This document shows, in pieces, positions 35,194-42,647 of a DNA stretch of 64,000 nucleotides. The notes under the pieces were generated by a model. It was not told the DNA's origin and searched no databases. It saw only the letters and a list, made by a program, of their open reading frames with translations. The DNA is from Thalassospira sp. TSL5-1 (GTDB lineage: Bacteria > Pseudomonadota > Alphaproteobacteria > Rhodospirillales > Thalassospiraceae), in assembly GCF_001907695.1 (NCBI RefSeq), contig NZ_KV880641.1:62001-126000 (forward strand). Reading direction: 5' to 3'. Every line of letters begins with the position of its first letter. Within the stretch, counting starts at the first letter, position 1. The translations under genes and the position numbers were made by a program.

Positions 35194-35208
35194 ATAAATA
35201 CAAGTTAT
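35194..35208. promoter_or_regulatory. Candidate LysR operator (T-N11-A)
   Basis: ATAA (35194-35197) and TTAT (35205-35208) form an inverted repeat with the T-N11-A spacing typical of LysR-type binding sites, midway between the lysR and eamA starts. Confidence 0.5.
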
Positions 35209-35261
35209 TCCATCTTTCAAAAGGGTGCAATTCTCCTGCCGCATTCATGAAAGGGAGAATA

Positions 35262-36101
35262 ATGTCGCCTGCCGTCTTTTTCGCCGTTTTATGCTCCGCC
35301 CTGCTTCATGCGGGTTGGAACAGTTTTGTCAAAGGCTCTGCCCGAAAGGATCTTGCCACTTTTTCAATCGTTCTCGCCCATATACCCGTCGCCATCATCG
35401 GGGTCATACTTTCGCCCGTGCCCGATATGGCAAGCCTGGGTTATTTGGTGTTCGGGGCGTTTTTGCATGTCGGTTATCAACTGTTTTTGATCCGAAGCTA
35501 TATGCACGGCGATCTATCACAAATTTACCCACTGGCGCGCGGCCTGTCCCCGGTACTGATCACCATTATCTCGCTGGTTTTTCTTGATGTGTCGCTTAGT
35601 GGCATCGAACTTGCGGCCATTGCCATTATTGCCACGGGCATTGCCATGCAGGCGCAATCGGCCTGGAAAAGCCAGAATATCCAGTCCTTTCTGCTGGCCT
35701 TTGGCACGGGCTGTTTCATTATGGGTTACAGCCTGGTTGACGGGACCGGCGCGCGCGTTTCCGGTTCGGCCCTTGGTTTTTACAGTTGGCTGTCCATTTT
35801 AAACGCCACCCTGATGCTGGCCTATGTCGCCCTGTTCAAACCCGGCCTGATTGGCGCATTACGCACGGTGTCGCCGGTTCATACCCTTATTGGCGGAACA
35901 GGGTCCTTTTGTGCCTATGCCATTGTCATATGGGCCTGCACGCAAGCCCCGATTGCGCTGGTTTCGGCCCTGCGCGAAAGCAGCATTCTGTTTGCCATCG
36001 TGATTGCCCGCTTCGTTTTAAAAGAGGAAATCACCCGCCACCGCATACTGGCGGTGTCGCTGATCGCAAGTGGCGTTGTCCTCTCACGGCTGGGGCATTA
36101 A
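35262..36101 (+). CDS. EamA/DMT-family membrane transporter
   Basis: A 279-residue protein with about ten transmembrane segments in two EamA repeats. The first repeat is near the N-terminus (FFAVLCSALLHAGWNSFVKGSARKD) and ends with QIYPLARGLSPVLITIISLVFLDVSLSG, where Pro-Leu-Ala-Arg-Gly is a family hallmark; the second ends RESSILFAIVIARFVLKEEIT. Probable metabolite exporter. The ATG at 35262 uses AAAGGGAG, which lies after an upstream in-frame ATG (35247). The phosphoesterase gene starts four bases after the stop, so the two are cotranscribed. Confidence 0.9.
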   Translation: MSPAVFFAVLCSALLHAGWNSFVKGSARKDLATFSIVLAHIPVAIIGVILSPVPDMASLGYLVFGAFLHVGYQLFLIRSYMHGDLSQIYPLARGLSPVLITIISLVFLDVSLSGIELAAIAIIATGIAMQAQSAWKSQNIQSFLLAFGTGCFIMGYSLVDGTGARVSGSALGFYSWLSILNATLMLAYVALFKPGLIGALRTVSPVHTLIGGTGSFCAYAIVIWACTQAPIALVSALRESSILFAIVIARFVLKEEITRHRILAVSLIASGVVLSRLGH

Positions 36102-36104
36102 CCC

Positions 36105-36794
36105 ATGACAGCCGATACCGATATACACACCCCTCATCAACATCCCAAAACCCGGCATGTTCTGAATATTTTGGCCTTTAGCGATCTGCACCTGAACCAC
36201 AAAGCGGCAGAAAACCTGATCAGCCAGGCACCAAAGGCCGATATCGTCATCGGTGCAGGCGATTTCGGGCAAAAGGGCACCGGACTGGCACGTTTCATGC
36301 CGGTTTTTGCTGCCCTGACCTGCCCTTTCATCATCGTTGCCGGGAATCATGATGATCTGGATGAGTTAAAGCAGCATTGCGCCGGTCAAACCAACACCCA
36401 AGTACTGCATGGCGACTGCATCACCCTGTATGGACAGGCATTTTTCGGACTGGGATATGAATGCCCACCCTCAAATACCGAAGGCTGGAACCGCGCGCTT
36501 GACGAAGACACAGCAGACTTGATGCTATCATCCTGCCCGGAAAATGCCGTGCTGATCACCCATGCTCCGCCACATGGCATTGCCGACCAACAGGCAAACG
36601 GTTTTCATGCCGGAAGCCACGCCATTTATGCCGCCATCATGAAAAAACAGCCACGCTTGCATCTGTGCGGGCATATTCATGCCGCATGGGGCCAAACTGG
36701 CGTAATTGGCACAACACCCGTGCACAATCTTGGCCCGGCGGGGAAAATATTCACACTTCCCTGGCCCGATTCCCGTCAAAATGAGCAGACATGA
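36105..36794 (+). CDS. Calcineurin-like metallophosphoesterase
   Basis: A 229-residue phosphoesterase with all five metal motifs in order: D-x-H (SDLHLN), GD (IGAGDFGQ), GNHD (VAGNHDDLD), H (LITHAPPHG) and GHxH (LCGHIHAAWG). It binds two metal ions and hydrolyses phosphomono- or diesters; the substrate is unknown. It shares an operon with the EamA transporter upstream. The stop is near a short hairpin (TGACCC/GGGTCA, 36792-36806) that also spans the end of the convergent CHMI gene. Confidence 0.92.
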   Translation: MTADTDIHTPHQHPKTRHVLNILAFSDLHLNHKAAENLISQAPKADIVIGAGDFGQKGTGLARFMPVFAALTCPFIIVAGNHDDLDELKQHCAGQTNTQVLHGDCITLYGQAFFGLGYECPPSNTEGWNRALDEDTADLMLSSCPENAVLITHAPPHGIADQQANGFHAGSHAIYAAIMKKQPRLHLCGHIHAAWGQTGVIGTTPVHNLGPAGKIFTLPWPDSRQNEQT

Positions 36795-36803
36795 CCCTAT
36801 GGG

Positions 36804-37166
36804 TCAAACAACCGCCTTGTGATAATTGGCGCGATCAAGATCATGAATTTCGGTGGTGAACTGAACCGAAAAGCCGCCAACCCGGTCCTTGAGATGGGCC
36901 AAAAGCAATTCCTGGACCTTTTGCCCGACGGCCTGTTTTACCGCGTCCGTGCGGCCCGAAAGCAGGCGCACATCCACATGCACCATCGCGTTTTGCGCCG
37001 TGCCATCGCCAATAAGCAGCCCTGATAACGGCGAGAGACGGGTTTTGAAGTTGGCAATTTCGGTATCGGCAATCGGTGCCAGGGCGCGGTGTATTGCCAA
37101 GGCCAGATCCGGCAGTGCATCAGCAACAGGCAAATCGGCGGAATATTCGATTTCGATTTGGGGCAT
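36804..37166 (-). CDS. 5-carboxymethyl-2-hydroxymuconate isomerase-like tautomerase
   Basis: A 120-residue protein of the CHMI branch of the tautomerase superfamily, where Pro2 (exposed after Met removal; MPQIEIEYSA) is the general base. CHMI isomerises 5-carboxymethyl-2-hydroxymuconate in the homoprotocatechuate (4-hydroxyphenylacetate) meta-cleavage pathway. No other hpa genes are present here, so the physiological substrate is open. The gene lies 128 bases upstream of the ahcY terminator region, on the same strand as ahcY but after it. Confidence 0.83.
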   Translation of the reverse strand: MPQIEIEYSADLPVADALPDLALAIHRALAPIADTEIANFKTRLSPLSGLLIGDGTAQNAMVHVDVRLLSGRTDAVKQAVGQKVQELLLAHLKDRVGGFSVQFTTEIHDLDRANYHKAVV

Positions 37167-37231
37167 GTGACTTTTCCAAATTTACAGCATGTCAATTCTC
37201 ACTTTTTGTTAGCGCGAATATAACACCCCGC

Positions 37232-37270
37232 AAACAAAAAACCGGCCCGCAACAGGTGCGGGCCGGTTTC
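37232..37270 (-). terminator. Intrinsic terminator of ahcY
   Basis: A perfect 12-bp stem (AACCGGCCCGCA pairing with TGCGGGCCGGTT, plus one extra A-T pair) with a 5-nt loop. On the minus strand it is followed by a T-rich tract (TTTTTTGTTTG), just after the ahcY stop. Confidence 0.93.
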
Positions 37271-37293
37271 ATCATTCATGCCATAGGGCAGAA

Positions 37294-38589
37294 TTAGTAA
37301 CGGTAATGATCCGGCTTGAACGGACCAGCCTGCGGCACGGCAATGTATTCGGCCTGTTCAGCAGACAGTTTGGTCAGTTTCACACCAAGGCGTTCAAGGT
37401 GCAGGGCTGCAACCTTTTCATCAAGGTGTTTGGGCAGGACATAAACCTGATTTTCGTAATTGGCGTGGTTTTTCCACAGTTCGATCTGTGCCAGCACCTG
37501 GTTGGTGAAGGAGGCCGACATCACGAAGCTGGGATGACCCGTTGCACAACCAAGGTTAACAAGGCGGCCTTCGGCCAGAACGATCAGGCGTTTGCCATCG
37601 GGGAATTCGACTTCGTCAACCTGCGGCTTAACATTGTGCCATTTGTAATTGCGCAGCGAATTGATCTGAATTTCAGAATCAAAGTGGCCGATATTACAAA
37701 CAATCGCCCGGTCCTTCATCGCCCGCATATGGTCGAGCGTGATGATGTCGATGTTACCAGTGGTGGTGACGAAAATGTCGCCAAACGGGGCGGCATCTTC
37801 CATCGTGGTCACTTCATAACCTTCCATTGCGGCCTGAAGCGCACAGATCGGGTCAATTTCGGTAACCAGAACACGGGCACCCTGGCTGCGCAGCGACGCA
37901 GCCGAACCTTTACCCACATCGCCATAACCGGCAACAACGGCGATTTTACCGGCAACCATCACGTCAGTAGCACGTTTGATACCGTCAACCAGGCTTTCGC
38001 GGCAGCCATAGAGGTTATCGAATTTCGATTTGGTAACCGAATCGTTCACATTGATGGCCGGAACCTTGAGCGTACCTTTTTTCGCCATTTCATACAGGCG
38101 GTGCACACCAGTGGTGGTTTCTTCCGACAGACCTTTAATGTCGGCCAGCAGTTCCGGGTATTTTTCGTGGATCAGCTGGGTCAAATCGCCGCCATCATCC
38201 AAAATCAGGTTCGGCTTCCAGCCGTCCGGCCCTTCGATGGTCTGCTCGATGCACCACCAGAATTCTTCCTCGGTTTCACCTTTCCAGGCGAAAGTCGGGA
38301 TTTCAGCAGCCGCCATCGCAGCAGCAGCCTGATCCTGGGTCGAGAAGATGTTGCAGGACGACCAGCGAACGGTGGCACCCAATGCAATCAGGGTTTCCAT
38401 CAGAACGGCGGTCTGAATGGTCATGTGCAGGCAGCCCGCGATGCGGGCGCCAGCCAGCGGCTTGCTGGTGCCAAATTCGTCGCGCAGCGCCATCAGGCCC
38501 GGCATTTCGGTTTCGGCAATCGCAATTTCCTTGCGGCCCCAATCGGCCAGGGAAATGTCTGCGACCTTGTAATCGGTAAAGTTCGACAT
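37294..38589 (-). CDS. ahcY: S-adenosylhomocysteine hydrolase
   Basis: AhcY splits S-adenosylhomocysteine to adenosine and homocysteine, relieving product inhibition of methyltransferases. The 431-residue length is right. Motifs seen: N-terminal [17 protein letters not shown], the NAD-binding [20 protein letters not shown], and the C-terminal DHYRY. The ATG at 38589 follows GGAGACGAC; an upstream ATG at 38622 adds eleven unrelated residues. In many alphaproteobacteria ahcY is near the chvGI-hprK-ptsH block; here copper genes separate it from ptsI. An operator-like palindrome lies upstream. Confidence 0.98.
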   Translation of the reverse strand: MSNFTDYKVADISLADWGRKEIAIAETEMPGLMALRDEFGTSKPLAGARIAGCLHMTIQTAVLMETLIALGATVRWSSCNIFSTQDQAAAAMAAAEIPTFAWKGETEEEFWWCIEQTIEGPDGWKPNLILDDGGDLTQLIHEKYPELLADIKGLSEETTTGVHRLYEMAKKGTLKVPAINVNDSVTKSKFDNLYGCRESLVDGIKRATDVMVAGKIAVVAGYGDVGKGSAASLRSQGARVLVTEIDPICALQAAMEGYEVTTMEDAAPFGDIFVTTTGNIDIITLDHMRAMKDRAIVCNIGHFDSEIQINSLRNYKWHNVKPQVDEVEFPDGKRLIVLAEGRLVNLGCATGHPSFVMSASFTNQVLAQIELWKNHANYENQVYVLPKHLDEKVAALHLERLGVKLTKLSAEQAEYIAVPQAGPFKPDHYRY

Positions 38590-38985
38590 GTCGTCTCCAT
38601 CAATAAGATATGGCGCTTCCATATCCTTTGCCGGACCTTGCCGAAAAAGGATATGAAACCGCCGTTAAACTTTTAGCTGTGGCCCATAGCGCCACCGCGC
38701 ATGCCCATATATAAAGATATGTTTATATCGGCATCAAGCATTTTCTTGCTTTGCCATCAAACTTGATGCGCACACAAATCTTCAGGCAGGCAACACATAT
38801 CGGGATGATGAGGGTTGATTGCACCTAATAAAGGCCCATTTTTGTATAAAATCATTGAGCATAAGCAAACCTGCCCGTCTTAGCCCCCATCACACAGATA
38901 TGAAGAAGGCCACATTATTGCTACTTGATCGGGCTGCCGGTCTCGGATATCGCTTATTCACCTCATCAAGCAAGGACCCTGTCGC
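38590..38985. other. Divergent intergenic region, ahcY and copper cluster
   Basis: 396 bases with no defended gene. It carries the ahcY promoter side, including the palindrome at 38709-38728, and should carry the copper-cluster promoter. I saw no clear CueR or CopR box and no known SAH riboswitch fold. Confidence 0.5.
38709..38728 (-). promoter_or_regulatory. SahR-like operator upstream of ahcY
   Basis: An 18-of-20 palindrome: ATATAAA-G-ATAT-G-TTTATAT (two G positions unmatched), about 120 bases upstream of the ahcY start. It resembles ATAAAGATAT-type operators that I recall for ArsR-type SahR regulators of SAM recycling; that link is from memory and unproven here. Confidence 0.5.
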
Positions 38986-39330
38986 GTGCGGACGTTTGCC
39001 CTTTTCCTGACCGTTCTTTTCTCACTGGCAGTTATACTGACCAGTATGAATGATGGTATGGCGACGGAAATGGCACATACGCAATCGCACGGGATGCCGC
39101 ATCACGGAATGGCATTGTCCCCCCTGACGGATCATTCATCACATAAGTCGGCAATGCCCTCGAACGGACATACTGACATGTGCGGCATGATCCTGTGCGG
39201 GCCCTTCATGCCCCTGTCCCTTGGCGACTCCTCCCGCAATCAGGAACTGAAACCGGTAACCTATCGGGTATCGAACGATCTGCTCCAATCGCTTAGCGAA
39301 GCCCCCGGCGGCAAACCTCCGCGCATCTGA
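38986..39330 (+). CDS. Small His/Met-rich exported protein (copper-associated)
   Basis: A 114-residue protein starting at GTG 38986 with AAGGA nine bases upstream. An N-terminal hydrophobic stretch (FALFLTVLFSLAVILTS) acts as a signal or anchor. The segment after it is rich in Met and His (MAHTQSHGMPHHGMALSPLTDHSSHKS), with an MCGMILCG motif further on; all are plausible Cu ligands. It is the first gene of the copper cluster and probably binds periplasmic Cu(I). The exact family is not recognised. Confidence 0.7.
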   Translation: MRTFALFLTVLFSLAVILTSMNDGMATEMAHTQSHGMPHHGMALSPLTDHSSHKSAMPSNGHTDMCGMILCGPFMPLSLGDSSRNQELKPVTYRVSNDLLQSLSEAPGGKPPRI

Positions 39331-39388
39331 AAGAGAACCGGCTTATTGCCGGAAATTTTCCATTCCCGCCTTTTATATCACTGACCTG

Positions 39389-39413
39389 CTATCAACGAGG
39401 CGCCTCGTGATAG
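39389..39413. repeat. Near-perfect palindrome upstream of the cupredoxin gene
   Basis: CTATCAACGAGGC (39389-39401) faces GCCTCGTGATAG (39402-39413), identical apart from one unpaired A and with no loop. It is better explained as an operator than a hairpin, about 100 bases before the cupredoxin start. Confidence 0.5.
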
Positions 39414-39514
39414 CCATTATCCGAACGTGCATGAACCGCGCGCGCCAGGAGGTCAGGCCATGCAACCCAGGCGGGAGAACATTTTGAAAATATTCTCGCT
39501 TTCAGGAGCATTTC

Positions 39515-40075
39515 ATGCCCGCTTTTAAATCATCCTTCGCCCACATTCTGTCTCTGGCCGTACTTTCCATCGGAGTCACATTTCTGGCACCGGTCGCAGC
39601 CTATGCGGATGCCGGCCATAAAAATGGCATGCACGCTACCGATATCGGTGCACCCGGAATTCCTGCCGATGCGAAAAAAACGATCGAGATCATCATGCAG
39701 GATAACTTTTTCGAGCCGGAAAAAATTGTTGTGCAGGGGGGTGAAACGGTTCGCTTTGTCATCCGCAACGAGGGTGAATTCGTTCATGAATTCAACATCG
39801 GCACTATTGCCATGCATGCGGCCCATCAAAAAGAAATGGAAATGATGGTCGAGCACGGGGTGCTTGAGGCCGATAAAATAAACATGCAGGCCATGAATAT
39901 GGACATGGGCAACGGCATGTCCATGAAACATGACGACCCAAATAGTGTGCTGATCGAACCGGGTAAAACTGCCGAAATCATCTGGAAATTCCCTGAAAAT
40001 GCCGACCTGGAGTTTGCCTGCAACATTCCGGGCCATTACCAGTCCGGCATGATGGGCCAGGTCAAGTTTCAGTAA
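39515..40075 (+). CDS. Periplasmic cupredoxin-domain copper-binding protein
   Basis: A 186-residue exported protein: signal peptide to about residue 31 (AYADA), then a plastocyanin/azurin-like fold. The type 1 copper ligands appear as His91 (FVHEFN), Cys169 and His174 with Met179 or 180 (ACNIPGHYQSGMM). Between them lies a long Met/His-rich insertion (IAMHAAHQKEMEMMVEHG, NMQAMNMDMGNGMSMKH), which probably collects further Cu ions. It fits the CopI-type cupredoxins that accompany CopA/CopB. CAGGAGCA precedes the ATG. CopA follows on the same strand. Confidence 0.9.
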   Translation: MPAFKSSFAHILSLAVLSIGVTFLAPVAAYADAGHKNGMHATDIGAPGIPADAKKTIEIIMQDNFFEPEKIVVQGGETVRFVIRNEGEFVHEFNIGTIAMHAAHQKEMEMMVEHGVLEADKINMQAMNMDMGNGMSMKHDDPNSVLIEPGKTAEIIWKFPENADLEFACNIPGHYQSGMMGQVKFQ

Positions 40076-40163
40076 CAACGTGCAGCAAAGCAAGGCTGGA
40101 AGCCCGGCTCCGGTGTCACAATTGGCCGGGTTTCCTGCCCGCCTGCCAAGCGGAATTCATGCC

Positions 40164-41867
40164 ATGAACATCAAAAATTCGTGGGGCACCCTTATGGCTG
40201 CCCTTGCCGTTGTTGTGCTGTCTTTGCCGGCACAGGCCAAACCCTATGAACTGAGCGTCGATTACGTAGACATCGAAACCAACGGAACCAAAACAGCCGG
40301 TATTGGCTATAACGGATCATCCCCCGGTCCAACCCTGCGTTTTCGTGAAGGCGAAGAAGCAGAAATCAGGGTAACAAACAATCTTGATGAAACAACATCC
40401 ATCCACTGGCACGGCCTGATCCTGCCCTATCAGATGGATGGCGTTCCCGGTATCAGCTTTCCCGGTATCAAACCGGGCGAAAGCTTTACCTACCGGTTTC
40501 CGGTTCAGCAAAACGGCACCTACTGGTTTCACAGCCACTCCGGTTTTCAGGAGCCCGACGGTGCCTATGGTGCCATCATCATTGAACCCAAAAGCCGCGA
40601 CCCGTTTCGCTATGACCGCGAATATGTCGTGGTGCTGAAGGATAAACACCCCCATTCCGGGGCGCGTATCATGCGCAATTTAAAAATGATGCCCGATTAT
40701 TACAATCGCCAGCAGCGCACCCTTGGCACCTTTATCGATGATGCCACCCAAAACGGGCTTTCTGCCACGCTGTCCGAACGCAGGGACTGGGGTAGTATGC
40801 GGATGATGCCAACCGATATCGAAGATGTCCAAGGCTTTACCGGCCTGATCAATGGCATGTCCCCCAAACAGAACTGGACCGGTATTTTCACCCCCGACGA
40901 ACGTGTGCGCCTGCGTTTCATCAACGCATCGGCAATGACCTATTTTGATGTTCGTATTCCGGGCCTTCAAATGACAGTGGTTCAGGCCGACGGCAACAAT
41001 GTGCAACCTGTTACCGTTGATGAGTTTCGCATCGCGGTTGCGGAAACCTATGACGTGATCGTGCAACCGACAGAAGACCGGGCCTATGCGATCATGGCTG
41101 ACTCTATGGGGCGTTCGGGTTATGCCTTTGCCTCGCTCGCCCCGCGCAAGGGCATGCGGGCTGAAATGCCCGAACCGCGCACCAAAAGCCCGTTACTGAC
41201 CATGTCGGACATGGGCATGGACCACGCCAATATGGCCGGTATGGCCCATGACATGACGGACATGACGGGAATGACAAGCATGCCATCATCGCATGGCATG
41301 GCAGGCATGGATCACAGCAAAATGGACCATGCCGCAATGAATATGGACACCGAAACCGCCGACCCGTTTTTTGCTCCGGGCAGCGGTCTGACCCCCAAAG
41401 CGGCCAATGGCGGCAAGTTCCTGTCTTATGCCGATCTGAAAGCACAAAAGCCACGTTACCCGGAACGCCCGGCAATGCGGGAAATTGAGTTGCGCCTGAC
41501 CGGGAACATGGAACGTTATGTCTGGTCGATTAACGGCATCAAATACGAGGATGCCGACCCGATCCGATTGCAATACGGCGAACGGGTGCGCTTCACCTAT
41601 ATCAACGAAACCATGATGGCCCATCCCATGCATCTGCATGGCATGTGGTCGATACTTGATAACGGCAGCGGCAAATGGAACCCGGTAAAACACACCATCA
41701 ATGTCAATCCGGGCACCACGGTTTCATTTGAAACCGAAGTCGACGAACCCGGCGAATGGGCCTTTCACTGCCATCTCAGCTATCACATGGCATCTGGCAT
41801 GTTCCGCAAGGTCATTGTCAAAGGCGGGCCACAAGCAGCCCTGACATCCAATGCCAAGGAGAACTGA
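40164..41867 (+). CDS. copA: Copper-resistance multicopper oxidase CopA
   Basis: A 567-residue periplasmic multicopper oxidase that oxidises Cu(I) to less toxic Cu(II). Three cupredoxin domains are present. The four copper-binding motifs are HWHG (SIHWHGLILPYQMDG), HSHSG, HPMHLHGMW and the C-terminal HCHLSYHMASGMF. A Met-rich stretch (about 370-420, MSDMGMDHANMAGMAHDM) precedes the last domain, as in CopA proteins. The signal peptide (MNIKNSWGTLMAALAVVVLSLPAQA) has no twin-Arg motif, unusual since most CopA are Tat exported. The start at 40164 avoids a Pro-rich N-extension present in the longer frame. Confidence 0.93.
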   Translation: MNIKNSWGTLMAALAVVVLSLPAQAKPYELSVDYVDIETNGTKTAGIGYNGSSPGPTLRFREGEEAEIRVTNNLDETTSIHWHGLILPYQMDGVPGISFPGIKPGESFTYRFPVQQNGTYWFHSHSGFQEPDGAYGAIIIEPKSRDPFRYDREYVVVLKDKHPHSGARIMRNLKMMPDYYNRQQRTLGTFIDDATQNGLSATLSERRDWGSMRMMPTDIEDVQGFTGLINGMSPKQNWTGIFTPDERVRLRFINASAMTYFDVRIPGLQMTVVQADGNNVQPVTVDEFRIAVAETYDVIVQPTEDRAYAIMADSMGRSGYAFASLAPRKGMRAEMPEPRTKSPLLTMSDMGMDHANMAGMAHDMTDMTGMTSMPSSHGMAGMDHSKMDHAAMNMDTETADPFFAPGSGLTPKAANGGKFLSYADLKAQKPRYPERPAMREIELRLTGNMERYVWSINGIKYEDADPIRLQYGERVRFTYINETMMAHPMHLHGMWSILDNGSGKWNPVKHTINVNPGTTVSFETEVDEPGEWAFHCHLSYHMASGMFRKVIVKGGPQAALTSNAKEN

Positions 41868-41870
41868 GCC

Positions 41871-42593
41871 ATGATGAAAAAATCTAACGCAATTTCAGTT
41901 TCAATTGGTTTGGCCTGTAGCCTTATCGCGGCACCGACAATGGCAATGGACGGAAGCCTCTATTATGGCCTGCAGGTCGAACAACTCGAATATCGTTATG
42001 GCGACGAAAATGAAAAAAGCGCCGCATGGGACGGAGATGTCTTTGTCGGGACGGATGAATTAAAGCTGCGCTGGCAAAGCAAAGGCGAACGTGACCTGAG
42101 CGATGAAAGTTTTGAAACACTGGAAAACCAGTTGGCCCTGCAAACTCCGATCACAGACTTTTTTGATGCCAGGGCTGGTGTCCGGGCGGATACCCCGACG
42201 GGCCCCGATCGCTGGTATGGCATCGTTGGCATTAGCGGCCTGGCACCGCAATGGTTTGAACTGGATGCCGATTTCTTTCTTAGCGAGACCGGCGATAGCA
42301 GCGCCAGACTGGATATAAAATATGAAGGCCTGCTGACCAATCGCCTGATCCTGACACCGTCACTGGAAACCGACATTGCCTTTTCCGATGATCAGGAAAT
42401 TGGCACCGGACAGGGCATTTCAAAGGTCGAACTTGGCTTGCGGCTCAGTTACGACCTGATTGACCGCGCCGTTTCGCCCTATATCGGCATCAGTCATGAA
42501 CGCAAATTTGGCAAAACCGCCCGTTTCGCGCGCGACGAAGGGGGCGATCGAGACACCACCTATATCGTGATCGGCACACGCCTCATGTATTGA
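41871..42593 (+). CDS. copB: Copper-resistance outer-membrane protein CopB
   Basis: A 240-residue outer-membrane protein of the CopB family, encoded 3 bases after copA with AAGGAGAA ahead of its ATG. A signal peptide ends near residue 23 (MAMDG). The mature part is a beta-barrel: alternating strands such as LYYGLQVEQLEYRYG, DGDVFVGTDELKLRWQS, RLDIKYEGLLTNRLILTPSLETDI, and a C-terminus TTYIVIGTRLMY ending in an aromatic residue. It lacks the His/Met-rich N-terminal region seen in longer Pseudomonas CopB. Confidence 0.88.
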   Translation: MMKKSNAISVSIGLACSLIAAPTMAMDGSLYYGLQVEQLEYRYGDENEKSAAWDGDVFVGTDELKLRWQSKGERDLSDESFETLENQLALQTPITDFFDARAGVRADTPTGPDRWYGIVGISGLAPQWFELDADFFLSETGDSSARLDIKYEGLLTNRLILTPSLETDIAFSDDQEIGTGQGISKVELGLRLSYDLIDRAVSPYIGISHERKFGKTARFARDEGGDRDTTYIVIGTRLMY

Positions 42594-42602
42594 GCCAATC
42601 AG

Positions 42603-42640
42603 AAACAGCGGGGAAATCAAAATTTCCTCGCTGTTTTATT
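42603..42640. terminator. Terminator between copB and ptsI (convergent)
   Basis: A long stem, AAACAGCG-GGGAAAT pairing with ATTTCCTCGCTGTTT (one G-T wobble), with a 4-nt loop, followed by TTTTATTT. It can stop copB transcription and, on the other strand, ptsI. Confidence 0.9.
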
Positions 42641-42647
42641 TCCGCAA

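Noticed and set aside
37306..38676. Long open frame (about 456 codons) antisense to ahcY
   Set aside because: It is the mirror of a highly conserved, certain gene; its translation has no known motifs and no ribosome-binding site. A GC-rich shadow frame.
38590..38985. SAH or SAM riboswitch upstream of ahcY
   Set aside because: No recognisable conserved core or folds; a palindromic protein site explains the region better.
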